Notes under the pieces: generated by a model
Database searches by the model: none
Told to the model about the DNA's origin: nothing
The model's input: only the letters and a program-made list of their open reading frames with translations
Translations under genes and position numbers: made by a program
In this document: in pieces, positions 37,007-46,956 of the stretch
Numbering within the stretch: the first letter of the stretch is position 1
How the letters are laid out: the number at the start of each line of letters is the position of its first letter
NCBI RefSeq assembly: GCF_026719705.1
Contig: NZ_JAPPRR010000002.1
Coordinates: 497,091-561,090 of the forward strand
DNA: 64,000 bases
Direction: 5' to 3'
From: Pseudokordiimonas caeni
GTDB taxonomy: Bacteria > Pseudomonadota > Alphaproteobacteria > Sphingomonadales > Kordiimonadaceae

Positions 37007-37855
37007 ATGACATATCGCCAAATTGCGGGGCTTCTCCCCGCCCAATCGATGGCCGAAGGCGCCGACGCCCGGGTCCATCGCACCATCGGGACGCGCGCAC
37101 TGAGTGTGCTGGATCCCTTCCTGCTGCTTGATGAGTTCGAGCTTGCCGATACCGCCGCCGGTTTCCCCGATCACCCGCACCGGGGTTTTGAAACCGTGAC
37201 CTATATGTTCGAGGGCGAGATCGAGCACCGCGATGCCGTTGGCCATCGCGGCGTGATCGGCCCCGGCGACACCCAGTGGATGACCGCCGGGCGCGGCATC
37301 GTGCACAGTGAAAAGCCGGTCAAGGGCAAAGGCACCATTCGCGGCCTGCAGCTTTGGGTGAACCTGCCCTCCGCCGACAAGATGATCTGCCCGAAATACC
37401 GCGATGCCCGCGCGGCCGATGTGCCGGTGGTGACGGGGGAAGGCTATAGCGCACGACTGATCGCCGGGTTGCTTGGCGGGGCCCGCGGCCCTATCGGCGA
37501 CATCACCGTGGCGCCTCTTTACGCCATCGTCACGCTGACGGGCGGCAAGGCAATGCTCGATGTGCCGGAGGGCCACACGGCCTTCCTCTATGGCATCAAG
37601 GGCAAGGCGCAGCTCGTAAACGGCTATGTGCCGCCGCGGCATCTGGCGGTGCTGACCGACGGTCAAGGCTTTGCCGTGGAAGGCGAGGCGGGGACCGAAT
37701 TCCTGCTGGTGGCCGCTGCCCCGATCAAGGAGCCGGTCGCCCGTTACGGCCCGTTCGTGATGAACACGGAAGACGAAATCCGCGAAACGCTGAATGAATG
37801 GCATAGCGGCATGTTCGTCAAAAATATGCGCGCCGATTTCCACAAAAGCGCGTGA
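37007..37855 (+). CDS. pirin family protein
   Basis: This 282-residue bicupin has the pirin metal-binding motif in FPDHPHRGFETVTYMFEGE and DQW-like PGDTQWMTAGRGIVHSE (about residues 57-106). These supply the His ligands and Glu for Fe(II) or another metal. Some bacterial pirins have quercetinase or redox-sensor activity. It is likely controlled by the upstream LysR regulator. A bidirectional terminator follows. Confidence 0.93.
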   Translation: MTYRQIAGLLPAQSMAEGADARVHRTIGTRALSVLDPFLLLDEFELADTAAGFPDHPHRGFETVTYMFEGEIEHRDAVGHRGVIGPGDTQWMTAGRGIVHSEKPVKGKGTIRGLQLWVNLPSADKMICPKYRDARAADVPVVTGEGYSARLIAGLLGGARGPIGDITVAPLYAIVTLTGGKAMLDVPEGHTAFLYGIKGKAQLVNGYVPPRHLAVLTDGQGFAVEGEAGTEFLLVAAAPIKEPVARYGPFVMNTEDEIRETLNEWHSGMFVKNMRADFHKSA

Positions 37856-37883
37856 GATATCACTCCGACAGCAGGGCACAAGA

Positions 37884-37911
37884 AAAAGGGCCGGTAAAAA
37901 CCGGCCCTTTT
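37884..37911. terminator. bidirectional intrinsic terminator
   Basis: A perfect 12-bp stem AAAAGGGCCGGT / ACCGGCCCTTTT with an AAAA loop lies between convergent pirin and the NAD-GDH gene; T-runs follow on each strand. Confidence 0.92.
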
Positions 37912-37929
37912 GCGTTTCCGTGCTGTGCC

Positions 37930-40900
37930 TCAGCGCAGGATCGAGCGCAGGTGACGCGCTGCGAAGCTCAGCTTCGAGACCGAGAGCGCGCCTGAGGTTT
38001 TCAGGTCGTCCACAAGGCGCGTCGCCCGGATGATGCGGGTCTGCTCGTCTTTCAGCCAGTCACGGGTGGCAACTGCCGCCGTCTTCTTGTCGGCGCCGGT
38101 GCAAACCGCGAGCGCAAGGCTGCGCTGCTGGTCCGACAGGTCTTCGAGAAGTGAGCGGACAGCGAGCACATCCCAGTGATCGTGCGTCTGGATACGTTCG
38201 GCGCGCTGGCGCAGCCAGTCGAACCCGAGCGCATCGCCAAGGGCGAAATGCACCTCGGCCGCATAGTCGATCTTTTTGCCGGAATCCTCGGCCACCGCAA
38301 TGATGTCGGGGCCATCACGCAGCACCTCGAAGCCCGCCACGAAGGTGGCAAGGTCGTGGCCCACGCCCTCGGCCTTGAAGGCGTCGCGGCGATGGACGAA
38401 GGTTTCGCGCACAGGGGCGGAAAGGATGTCGGCCGAGATATCGAACAGGTCCCGGACCTGGCCCTTGTAACGGCCGATCAGCGCTTTCACGTCGAACGGC
38501 TGGGGCAGGTTGCGCAGCATCCACAGGACCTGCGACTTCAGGCTGTCGGACACCGACTGGTGCATGTCATACTGCAGGCGCGCTGGGACATGGTAATCAA
38601 GCGCATTGATTGCCTGCCAGTGCGACTTCAGTTCGAACACCTCGCGCACCACCACAAAGGCAGCGACGATATCTTCGACCGCGAGCCCGGTTTCTTCCTT
38701 GATCTCATAGACAAAGGTGAGGCCGGCCCAGTTCACCACTTCGTTCGCGAGAACGGTGGAGACAAGCTCGCGCTTCAGGCGGTGGGCCTTCAGCTCGTCG
38801 GCGAAGCGCTCGCGCAGTACCGGCGGGAAGCCCCATTCGAGTTCCGGTGTCAGCACAGGATCATCGATCAGATGGCCTTTGATCAGGACGTCCGACAGCG
38901 ACATTTTCGCGTAGGACATGAGGATCGCAAGCTCCGGCCGGGTCAGGCCGCGGTCGTTGGCGGCAAGCTCGGCGAAACCTTCGTCCGAAGGCAGGCCTTC
39001 GATCTCGCGGTTCAGCGTGCCATCGCGTTCGAGCGTGCGGATCAGGCCCAGATGATATTCGCGTGCCTTGGTCGCCTGCGCTTCGGCAAGCGAAATCGCC
39101 TGCGTCTGCAGATAGTTGTCCGAAAGCACGATGGCGGCCACATCGTCCGTCATGGCAGCGAGAAGAGCGTCGCGGTCTTCCCGTTTCAGCGTGCCGCGCG
39201 AGATGGCTTCGGTGAGGAGGATCTTGATATTGACCTCCTTGTCCGAGCAATCCACACCGGCCGAGTTATCGACAAAGTCGGTGTTGCCACGACCGCCGCG
39301 GCGACCCCACTCGATGCGGGCGCGCTGGGTCATGCCGAGGTTGCCGCCTTCGCCGACGACCTTGGCTTTCAGTTCCTTGGCCGTCACCCGCACCGCATCG
39401 TTGGCGCGGTCGCCGACCTGGGCGTCGCTTTCATCCGACGCGCGGACATAGGTGCCGATACCGCCGAACCACAGCAGATCAACTTCCGCCTTCAGGATGG
39501 CGTTGATGAGCGCGTTCGGCGTCAGGCTTTCGGCGTCGGTCTTCAGCCAGTCGCGCACTTCGGCGGAAAGCGGGATCGATTTGGCCGAGCGGGCAAAGAT
39601 GCCGCCGCCTTTGCTGATCAGCTTCTTGTCATAGTCTTCCCAGGTCGAGCGCGGCAGGTCGAACATGCGCTTGCGCTCGTTCCACTGTGCGGCGCTGTCG
39701 CCGGGCGTGGGATCAAGGAAGATATGCATATGGTTGAAGGCAGCCTTCAGGTGCAGCGTCTTCGAGAGAAGCAGGCCGTTGCCGAACACGTCGCCAGCCA
39801 TGTCGCCGATACCGACGACGCTGAAAGCGTCATGCTGGGTGTTAATCCCCATTTCGCGGAAGTGGCGCTGGACGCTTACCCAGCCGCCGCGTGCGGTGAT
39901 GCCCATCTTCTTGTGGTCATAGCCCGCCGAACCGCCCGATGCGAAGGCATCATCCAGCCAGAAATTATGGCCGGTCGAAATGCTGTTCGCGATATCGGAG
40001 AAGGTGGCCGTACCCTTGTCGGCGGCAACCACCAGATAGGGGTCGTCGCTGTCGCGGCGCACCGTATCCTTCGGCGGCACCACCTCGTTCAGCACAAGGT
40101 TATCGGTGACCGAAAGAAGGCTTGAAATGAAGCTCCGGTAGCATTTCACGCCCTCGGCGAACCAGGCGTCGCGGTCGGAAGCCGGCGGCAGCTGCTTCGG
40201 ATAGAAGCCACCCTTCGCCCCTTGCGGCACGATCACGGCATTCTTCACCTGCTGGGCTTTCACAAGGCCCAGCACTTCGGTGCGGAAATCCTCGCGGCGG
40301 TCGGACCAGCGCAGGCCACCGCGTGCAACGGGGCCGGAGCGCAGGTGAACGCCTTCAACGCGCGGGCTATAGACCCAGATTTCGGCAAAGGGACGCGGCA
40401 GCGGTGCTTCCTTGACCTCGCGCGAGCGGATCTTGAAGGCGAGCGCGCGTTCGTCCGCCCCTTCGATCACACCCGGCTGGTAGAAGTTGGTGCGCATCGT
40501 GGCCTGCACGACATTGAGGTAAGCCGACAGGATACGGTCCTGATCGAGGCTCGATACCCCCTCAAGCGCCTTTTTCACGCTTTCCGTTGCCTTCTCGATC
40601 AGGGCCTTGCGGTCCTTTTCCTTGATGGCGGGGTCGAACTGGGCATGGAACAGCGTCAGGATATGGGCTGCCACGTCGGAATGTTCGACGATACAGTCGG
40701 CGATATAATCAGGCGTGTAGCCAAGACCGAGCTGACGCAGATATTTGCCATAAGCGCGCAGGATCACGATGTCGCGCCAGCCGAGGCCGGCGGCAAGCAC
40801 CAGCCGGTTGAAGCCGTCGTTTTCCGCCGTACTGGCCCAGACGCGCAGGAACAGGCCCTCAATGAGCGGCCGGATCACATCCATCGGCGAGCCGATACCG

Positions 40901-42786
40901 CTCGCGCGTTCCAGCGTGAAATCATGGATATAGCCGCCGGCATGATCGGCAAGCTCGTAGCTATATTCGCCAAGCACGCGGAAACCCATATTTTCAAGGA
41001 TCGGCATGCAGTTCGAAAGCGCGACAAGGCTGGTGCCGTGATAGAGCTTCAGCCGGTAGCGGTTTTCACCGTCGGCGAGATGGCGGTAGAAATCGACACG
41101 CAGGTCGTCCTTGCCGTCCACTTCCTCCAACTGGGTGATATCGAACGCCGCCTGGCCGGGGGCGAAGCTTTCGCGGTAGGCGGCCGTGAAACGGTCCTTG
41201 TACTTATGATGCAGGCGGTTGCCGGCTTCCTCGCCAAGGCGGGCGACAAGCTCGCTCGACAGGCGGTCTGTCCAGCCTTGGGCGGCTTCGGCAATCTGGC
41301 GGTTGATGGCGTCGGGGTCCGCCTTCGGCACGCTGCCGGGCTTGGTGCGGATGATGAAATGCCAGCGCGCGAGAGCCGATTCGGAGAGATTGGCGTAGTA
41401 AACCGAAATCTCGCCCTTGTAGGCGTCGCACAGGATCTGCTCGACCGCGGTCCTGAGGCCCGAGTGGTAGTTTTCACGCGGTACATAGACGATGGCTGAT
41501 ACGAACCGCTCGAACCGGTCGGGGCGGACGAAGGCACGCGGGCGCGGGCGCTCGGTCAGCTGCAGGATGCCGAGGGCGGTATCGAGAAGCCGGTCCTCGC
41601 CGATCTGGAACAGTTCGTCGCGCGGGAAGGTCTCGAGGATATGGTCGATCGACTTGGCGGCGTAGGAGCGTTCCTTGAACTGGGTGCGCTTCTTGACATT
41701 CGCGACCTTCTGGCGAAGGAGCGGCACATCGCGGGCAAATTCGCTGTAGGAAAGCGAGGTGAAAAGCCCGATGAAGCGGCGTTCGCCGACGGCGCGGCCC
41801 TCGGCGTTGAAAATCTTCACGCCGATATAATCGAGGTGCGAGGTGCGGTGCACGGTCGATTTCACGTTGGCCTTGGTGATGATCACCGGCTCGGGGCGCG
41901 ACAGGAAGTGGCGGATTTCCGGCGACATCTGGGTCAGGCCGTCGCGGTCCCGAAGGACGTTCCGGTTGGCATCGCGCAGGATGCCAAGGCCGGAGCCGTC
42001 AACTTGCGTGAAATCGAAGGTATCTGCGTCGCCTTCGAAGCGATATTCGCGGAAACCGAGGAAGGTGAAATGGTCGGCTCCGAGCCAGCGCAGGAAGCGG
42101 ATCGTTTCGTCCACCTGTTCCTGCGGCAGCGGCGGCGGGTTGACGGTGAGTGAGGCAACCGTCTCGTCGATCTTGGCGAGCATGCCCTTCCAGTCCACCA
42201 CGCAGGCGCGGACGTCGCCAAGGATCGCGGTCAGCTGGGCATCGATTTCCTGCAGGGATTCCTTGTCCGACTGGGCATCGATTTCGATGAACATGTAACT
42301 TTCGCGGCGGGCATCGTCGCCCCCCACCTTCACGCGCTTGCCCTTGTCGTCGCGCACGATGCCGATGATCGGGTGGTGCATCATGTGGATGCGGTGGCGC
42401 ATCGTCTGGCTGAGGCCGCCGGTGATTGAATCAACAAGGAACGGCATGTCGTCATTGATGATCTGGATGACCGTATGGCGCGTTTCCCAGCCGGCCTTTC
42501 CGCCGCGCGGGTTGGAAATCAGCACCGTCGGCTTGCCCGGCGTGCGCTTGGCGGAAGCCTCGTACATGCCGTGGGCGATGGCGAAAAGCGTTTCGCCCGG
42601 CCATGACAGAAGGTCGTCGGGCCCGGTGGCATAGAAGGCGTCGACGAATTCAAGGAAGTCGGCAAGCGTTTCGCCTGCCATGCGCTCATGGGCTAGCCGG
42701 CCAATGTCGGCAATCTTCTGCTGGCGCGGATCGGTGCTGGTCACGATTTCTGGTCCCCTGGTGCCGTCCTGGCGGCACGGCTCCAT
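37930..42786 (-). CDS. gdhB: NAD-specific glutamate dehydrogenase, large (180 kDa) type
   Basis: This 1618-residue protein belongs to the L-GDH180 family (Bac_GDH), which oxidises glutamate to 2-oxoglutarate with NAD. The catalytic core lies at about residues 770-1130, with VARGGLRWSDRREDFRTEVL, GAKGGFYPKQ and a dinucleotide-binding VVGIGDMAGDVFGNG. The N-terminal part has ACT-like regulatory regions (HTVIQIINDDMPFLVDSI). The C-terminal domain is all-helical. The frame starts at ATG 42786; a GTG at 42744 is a possible alternative. A PAS gene lies 13 bp upstream in the same direction, and the two are probably co-transcribed. Confidence 0.96.
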   Translation of the reverse strand: MEPCRQDGTRGPEIVTSTDPRQQKIADIGRLAHERMAGETLADFLEFVDAFYATGPDDLLSWPGETLFAIAHGMYEASAKRTPGKPTVLISNPRGGKAGWETRHTVIQIINDDMPFLVDSITGGLSQTMRHRIHMMHHPIIGIVRDDKGKRVKVGGDDARRESYMFIEIDAQSDKESLQEIDAQLTAILGDVRACVVDWKGMLAKIDETVASLTVNPPPLPQEQVDETIRFLRWLGADHFTFLGFREYRFEGDADTFDFTQVDGSGLGILRDANRNVLRDRDGLTQMSPEIRHFLSRPEPVIITKANVKSTVHRTSHLDYIGVKIFNAEGRAVGERRFIGLFTSLSYSEFARDVPLLRQKVANVKKRTQFKERSYAAKSIDHILETFPRDELFQIGEDRLLDTALGILQLTERPRPRAFVRPDRFERFVSAIVYVPRENYHSGLRTAVEQILCDAYKGEISVYYANLSESALARWHFIIRTKPGSVPKADPDAINRQIAEAAQGWTDRLSSELVARLGEEAGNRLHHKYKDRFTAAYRESFAPGQAAFDITQLEEVDGKDDLRVDFYRHLADGENRYRLKLYHGTSLVALSNCMPILENMGFRVLGEYSYELADHAGGYIHDFTLERASGIGSPMDVIRPLIEGLFLRVWASTAENDGFNRLVLAAGLGWRDIVILRAYGKYLRQLGLGYTPDYIADCIVEHSDVAAHILTLFHAQFDPAIKEKDRKALIEKATESVKKALEGVSSLDQDRILSAYLNVVQATMRTNFYQPGVIEGADERALAFKIRSREVKEAPLPRPFAEIWVYSPRVEGVHLRSGPVARGGLRWSDRREDFRTEVLGLVKAQQVKNAVIVPQGAKGGFYPKQLPPASDRDAWFAEGVKCYRSFISSLLSVTDNLVLNEVVPPKDTVRRDSDDPYLVVAADKGTATFSDIANSISTGHNFWLDDAFASGGSAGYDHKKMGITARGGWVSVQRHFREMGINTQHDAFSVVGIGDMAGDVFGNGLLLSKTLHLKAAFNHMHIFLDPTPGDSAAQWNERKRMFDLPRSTWEDYDKKLISKGGGIFARSAKSIPLSAEVRDWLKTDAESLTPNALINAILKAEVDLLWFGGIGTYVRASDESDAQVGDRANDAVRVTAKELKAKVVGEGGNLGMTQRARIEWGRRGGRGNTDFVDNSAGVDCSDKEVNIKILLTEAISRGTLKREDRDALLAAMTDDVAAIVLSDNYLQTQAISLAEAQATKAREYHLGLIRTLERDGTLNREIEGLPSDEGFAELAANDRGLTRPELAILMSYAKMSLSDVLIKGHLIDDPVLTPELEWGFPPVLRERFADELKAHRLKRELVSTVLANEVVNWAGLTFVYEIKEETGLAVEDIVAAFVVVREVFELKSHWQAINALDYHVPARLQYDMHQSVSDSLKSQVLWMLRNLPQPFDVKALIGRYKGQVRDLFDISADILSAPVRETFVHRRDAFKAEGVGHDLATFVAGFEVLRDGPDIIAVAEDSGKKIDYAAEVHFALGDALGFDWLRQRAERIQTHDHWDVLAVRSLLEDLSDQQRSLALAVCTGADKKTAAVATRDWLKDEQTRIIRATRLVDDLKTSGALSVSKLSFAARHLRSILR

Positions 42787-42799
42787 GATGTTTTTATGT

Positions 42800-44020
42800 T
42801 CAGGTAAAGGTCTGGCGGCGCAAGATTGCCGTCAGCTGGCTGGGGTCCGTCTTGGCAATGCCAAGCGGCTCTAACTCTCCGTCGTCGTTGCGGCGGGCGA
42901 GAAGGAGGCAAATGTCGTCGCCGGGCGGGGCCTCGGCGGCGAGGTCTTCAAGACGGCGGGCGGGCATGGCCGCCACCATCGACCGGATGCCGGAAAGCGG
43001 GTCGCGCATGGCACGTCCACCGCGTTTGCGGCGGCGGGAGCTGCGTTCTTCGCGCACACAGCCCTTGATGCCGCCCGGCATCTTGATCAGGAACTCGGGA
43101 AGGTCCTCTGCCCGCACGCCGTTCTTCACGGCATGGGCGAGGGCGGCGGCATATTCGGTGAGCCGCGTCTTGTCATAATTCTTGCCGAAAACGAGTTTCA
43201 GCACCGGCGTGAAGGGCGCGCGGGCCTGCGCCTTGATGCCAGCGTCGCCGAGAAGCGCTTCGAAGCTTGCAGGGTCGCTGTCGGCCTGTTCGTAAATCGC
43301 CAGTGCGCGGCCAAGGGCGGCATACAGGCTTTCGCGGCCGCCTTCATCCATCCTGACCACTTTTTTGGCAGCCGCCACGCCTTCGCCGACGGCCTCGGCA
43401 AGTGCGGGCGGCAGGGCTGCTTCAAGCCGGAAATCGGCAACCGGCATCGAGACGGCAACCGGCGCTTCGGCAGCCGGCGCCGGTGTTGCGGGTGTGTGGA
43501 ATTCGGCGAGGCCTTCGGTGCTGTGGCGGCGGAAGGTTGCCACCACCATCAGGAACTGCACACCGTCGCCGTCCAGCGACAGCGGCAGCATGATGCCCCG
43601 GCTTTCAACCCGGTCTTCGGTGAATTCGAACTCGGCGGCCCGGAAAGCGGGCGACTCGGCCGACAGGAGCTGCACCAGTTCGTGCGCAAAGCCTTCGCCG
43701 ATTTCGGAAAGGTCGTGGCCCTTGGCAACCGGATGATCGATCAGCACGGCGAAGCGTTCGCCGATCGCCCGCACGCGATACTGACCGGGAGTCGATACAT
43801 CCAGAAGCAGGCAGTTTGCCTTGAAGGGGGAAAGGCCTTCTGCCGTCAGGTCGCGGAACAGGGGCATGTCGCGCCCGGCCCGCAGGCTGCGCCAGAATTC
43901 GAAAGCGGCCAGATGCAGGCGGCGTTCTTCGCCCACAGCATCCTTGTAGGTGAAGAAGTCGTCCTCTTCCCCCGCCGGTGTGGCGCCCTCAGATGATTCC
44001 CATTGGTCTTTATCGTCCAT
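42800..44020 (-). CDS. PAS_5-like domain protein upstream of NAD-GDH
   Basis: This 406-residue protein has a PAS_5-like region at residues 30-185 (LAAFEFWRSLRAGRDMPLFRDLTAEGLSPFKANCLL, split by family logic into helix and strand parts, and QYRVRAIGERFAVLI). A linker and a helical middle follow (about 220-330). The C-terminal 50 residues are less conserved (APPGDDICLLLARR). It lacks a kinase or cyclase output domain. The ATG at 44020 was chosen because the frame above it shows non-coding composition. It ends 13 bp before NAD-GDH, suggesting a shared transcript and perhaps regulation of glutamate metabolism. Confidence 0.7.
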   Translation of the reverse strand: MDDKDQWESSEGATPAGEEDDFFTYKDAVGEERRLHLAAFEFWRSLRAGRDMPLFRDLTAEGLSPFKANCLLLDVSTPGQYRVRAIGERFAVLIDHPVAKGHDLSEIGEGFAHELVQLLSAESPAFRAAEFEFTEDRVESRGIMLPLSLDGDGVQFLMVVATFRRHSTEGLAEFHTPATPAPAAEAPVAVSMPVADFRLEAALPPALAEAVGEGVAAAKKVVRMDEGGRESLYAALGRALAIYEQADSDPASFEALLGDAGIKAQARAPFTPVLKLVFGKNYDKTRLTEYAAALAHAVKNGVRAEDLPEFLIKMPGGIKGCVREERSSRRRKRGGRAMRDPLSGIRSMVAAMPARRLEDLAAEAPPGDDICLLLARRNDDGELEPLGIAKTDPSQLTAILRRQTFT

Positions 44021-44063
44021 GGCCTTCAAACCATTTGACTTTCGCGGCCCGATGGCTGCGTCC

Positions 44064-44083
44064 AATGCCCTTGGTATGGCATT
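44064..44083. promoter_or_regulatory. weak dyad in the PAS/acyl-CoA synthetase divergent region
   Basis: AATGCC (44064-44069) and GGCATT (44078-44083) form an inverted repeat with an 8-bp spacer, inside the 209 bp between divergent genes. It is a possible operator only. Confidence 0.25.
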
Positions 44084-44229
44084 CCGGGATGCGCGGTGCA
44101 AGGACGATCGGGGATGCGGCCCAACTTTCATGTCCGGTGTTGCATCGCTGCCAAGGCTTGAAGGCGACCGGCTTTTACGCCACATAGGAACGAGAGGGGA
44201 CCACAACAACAGATCATCGAGGGACGGGT

Positions 44230-46017
44230 ATGGCGATCAAGCGCTTCGAAAGCCTCACGGCTATGTTTTTCGAGCAGGCGGCGGCGCGCGGGGATGCGCC
44301 GTTCCTGTATGCCAAAGAGGAAGGCCGCGGCTGGGTGCCGATGAGCTGGCGGCAGGTGGCGGGCGATGTGGCGCGGCTTGCCGATGTGCTGACAGGCCTT
44401 GGCATCCGCGCTGGCGACCGGGTCGTGCTCGTCAGCGAAAACCGGCCCGAATGGTTCGTCTCCGACCTTGCTATCATGGCGGCAGGCGCGATCAGCGTGC
44501 CGACCTACACGACCTATACCGAACGCGATTATCTGCACATTATCGAAAACAGCGGTGCCAGGGCGGCGATCGTGTCCACCAAGGCGCTGGCCCGCACATT
44601 CCTGAAGGCGGCGCACCAGTCGGATATCCTCACCCATGCCATCGTGATCGAGGAAGCCGGGATCGGCCAGAGCCTCAACTGCGAAGTCCATCGGTGGAAC
44701 AAGGTGATGGCGAATGCCGAGCCCGACCTTGAAGCCCTGCAGGCCCGCGCTTCCACGATCACGCGCGATGATCTCGCCTGCCTGATTTACACAAGCGGCA
44801 CGGGCGGCGCACCGAAGGGCGTGCAGCTTTCGCACGGGGCTATCCTTTCGAACTGCGAAGGGGCGGCGAAAGTGCTCGAGACCATCGGGCTTGAAAACAA
44901 TGCCTTCCTGTCGTTCCTGCCGCTTTCCCACGCTTACGAACATACCGCAGGCCAGTTCCTGCCGGTCGCTACAGGTGCGGAAATCTGGTACGCCGAAGGA
45001 CTTGAAAAGCTTGCCGCAAACCTTGAGGAAGCCAAGCCTACCGTGATGGTCGTGGTGCCGCGCCTGTTTGAGCTTCTTCGTGCGCGCCTGATGCGCGCGA
45101 TTGAAAAGGAAGGCGGGCTCAAGGCCAAGCTTTTCGACAAGGCGCTGGAGCTTGGCCTCAAGCGCAAACGCGATGGCCAGCCGCTGTCGCTTGTCGAGAA
45201 AGTCATCGACAAGGGGCTCGATCTCACCGTTCGCAAGAAGGTGCGTGAACGTTTTGGCGGGCGCCTGAAGGCGCTTGTTTCGGGCGGCGCGCCGCTTTCG
45301 CCTGACGTCGGTTATTTCTTTGCAGCCTTTGACCTGCCGCTTCTTCAGGGGTACGGCCAAACCGAGGCGGCGCCTGTCATTTCGGTCAATCCGCCGGCTG
45401 CCCCGCGCATGCATACTGTCGGCAAGATTCTCGACGGCGTCGAGGTGAAGATTGCCGACGACGGCGAGATCTGCGTGCGCGGCGAGCTTGTCATGAAGGG
45501 CTATTGGAACGACGAGAAGGCGACGAACGCCGTGATCATCGATGGCTGGCTGCATACTGGCGATATCGGGCGGCTGGATGAGGACGGCTATCTCGAGATC
45601 ACCGACCGCAAGAAGGACATCATCGTCAACGACAAGGGCGATAATGTGAGCCCGCAGAAGATTGAAGGCATGCTGGCGCTTGAGGATGAAATCGCCCAGG
45701 CGATGATCTTTGGCGACCGCCGGCCGCATCTTGTGGGGCTGATCGTGCCGGATGCCGAATGGGCCCGCGAATGGGCGGCCAAGCATGGCAAGGGCAGCGA
45801 TATGGAGGCCCTGAAGGCCGATCCCGATTTCCGCAAGGCGGTGGATGCGGCGGTGGCGCGGGTCAATATGCGGCTCTCGAATGTCGAGAAAGTGCGCAAG
45901 TTCGCCTTCGCCGACGAGGCTTTCTCGGTCGAGAATGAACAAATGACGCCGACCCTGAAGGTGCGGCGCCATATTGTTTCGAAAGCCTACAAGGAGCGGC
46001 TGGAGGCCCTTTACTGA
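44230..46017 (+). CDS. long-chain acyl-CoA synthetase (AMP-forming)
   Basis: This 595-residue adenylate-forming enzyme activates fatty acids to acyl-CoA. The AMP-binding motif is LIYTSGTGGAPKGVQLSHG (about residue 185), with GYGQTEAAPVIS as the second core motif and GWLHTGDIGRLDEDGYLEITDRKKD as the hinge. The C-terminal Lys region is ENEQMTPTLKVRRHIV. It resembles the FadD15/FAA-type synthetases. It is transcribed divergently from the PAS gene and faces mscS convergently. Confidence 0.94.
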   Translation: MAIKRFESLTAMFFEQAAARGDAPFLYAKEEGRGWVPMSWRQVAGDVARLADVLTGLGIRAGDRVVLVSENRPEWFVSDLAIMAAGAISVPTYTTYTERDYLHIIENSGARAAIVSTKALARTFLKAAHQSDILTHAIVIEEAGIGQSLNCEVHRWNKVMANAEPDLEALQARASTITRDDLACLIYTSGTGGAPKGVQLSHGAILSNCEGAAKVLETIGLENNAFLSFLPLSHAYEHTAGQFLPVATGAEIWYAEGLEKLAANLEEAKPTVMVVVPRLFELLRARLMRAIEKEGGLKAKLFDKALELGLKRKRDGQPLSLVEKVIDKGLDLTVRKKVRERFGGRLKALVSGGAPLSPDVGYFFAAFDLPLLQGYGQTEAAPVISVNPPAAPRMHTVGKILDGVEVKIADDGEICVRGELVMKGYWNDEKATNAVIIDGWLHTGDIGRLDEDGYLEITDRKKDIIVNDKGDNVSPQKIEGMLALEDEIAQAMIFGDRRPHLVGLIVPDAEWAREWAAKHGKGSDMEALKADPDFRKAVDAAVARVNMRLSNVEKVRKFAFADEAFSVENEQMTPTLKVRRHIVSKAYKERLEALY

Positions 46018-46043
46018 CGGCAAGGGCCTCGCCTGCTGTTCAC

Positions 46044-46868
46044 TCAGCCTTGCTTGCTGATCAACACCTGATGCGGGAAGGGGATTTCGATCCCGTTTGC
46101 ATCGAAGGCTTCCTTCACTGCGCGGGTCGTATCGAATTTCACGTCCCAGTAATCGGTGCTAAGCGCCCAGACACGGACGATAAGATCCACGGAACTGGCG
46201 CCCAGCGCGCCAACCACCAGCTGCGGCGCCGGGTCTTTCAGAATACGGGTGTCGGCCTCGATCACGCTGCGGATGGCATCGAACGCCTTACCGATATCCA
46301 TGCCGTAGCCGATGCCGAAGCTCATATCGACCCGGCGGGTTTCGTGGTAGCCGAAGTTGCGGATGGCTGCGCCCCAGATCATGCCGTTCGGCACGGTGAC
46401 GCGGATATTGTCGGGCGTATCCAGCTCGGTCGTGAAAAGGGTGATGCCCTTGGCGGTGCCGGCAAGCCCGGCGACCTCGATATAATGGCCGACGCGGAAC
46501 GGGCGGAAAATGAGAAGCATCACGCCCGCCGCCACGTTCGAGAGCGTGCCTTGCAAGGCGAGGCCGATCGCGAGGCCAGCAGCACCGAAGACAGCGACAA
46601 GGCTCGTCGTCTCGACCCCGAACTGGCCGAGTACGGCGATGATGGTGACACCGATCACCACATATTTGACGAGGCTGCCGAGGAATTCCGAAACGGTTTC
46701 GTCGATCCGGCCGGTGCGGCCAAGTGCTTTCGTGGTCAGGCGGCGGGCACGGCCGGCGAGCCAGAAGCCGATGATGAGAATAACAACGGCGCCCAGCACG
46801 CTGAGGCCGTAAGTGGTGGCGAGCAGCATGAGCTGGTCGACGAGGTCGCGAATCTGCGCTTCATCCAT
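46044..46868 (-). CDS. small-conductance mechanosensitive channel (MscS family)
   Basis: This 274-residue channel has three N-terminal TM helices. TM3 is the Gly/Ala-rich pore helix AAGLAIGLALQGTLSNVAAGV, preceded by LGQFGVETTSLVAVFG. The cytoplasmic beta and alpha/beta domains follow, with RPFRVGHYIEVAG and TVPNGMIWGAAIRNF. It opens under hypo-osmotic stress to release solutes. The length is close to E. coli MscS (286 residues). Confidence 0.95.
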   Translation of the reverse strand: MDEAQIRDLVDQLMLLATTYGLSVLGAVVILIIGFWLAGRARRLTTKALGRTGRIDETVSEFLGSLVKYVVIGVTIIAVLGQFGVETTSLVAVFGAAGLAIGLALQGTLSNVAAGVMLLIFRPFRVGHYIEVAGLAGTAKGITLFTTELDTPDNIRVTVPNGMIWGAAIRNFGYHETRRVDMSFGIGYGMDIGKAFDAIRSVIEADTRILKDPAPQLVVGALGASSVDLIVRVWALSTDYWDVKFDTTRAVKEAFDANGIEIPFPHQVLISKQG

Positions 46869-46956
46869 GGGGGAAGTCTCCTAGAACTGATGGATCGCGC
46901 CGGATTATGCGCGACAAGCAGCGGGGATTGAAGGGAAAAATCCCGACTTTTCCGAC

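Noticed and set aside
38176-41499. Open frames of 649 and 425 residues opposite the NAD-GDH gene
   Set aside because: The minus-strand GDH family match is clear through this region, and GC-rich third positions create long antisense frames.
46003-46030. Hairpin GAGGCCCTT / AAGGGCCTC at the end of the acyl-CoA synthetase gene as a terminator
   Set aside because: It has no T-run and overlaps the last codons, so it is not supported as an intrinsic terminator.
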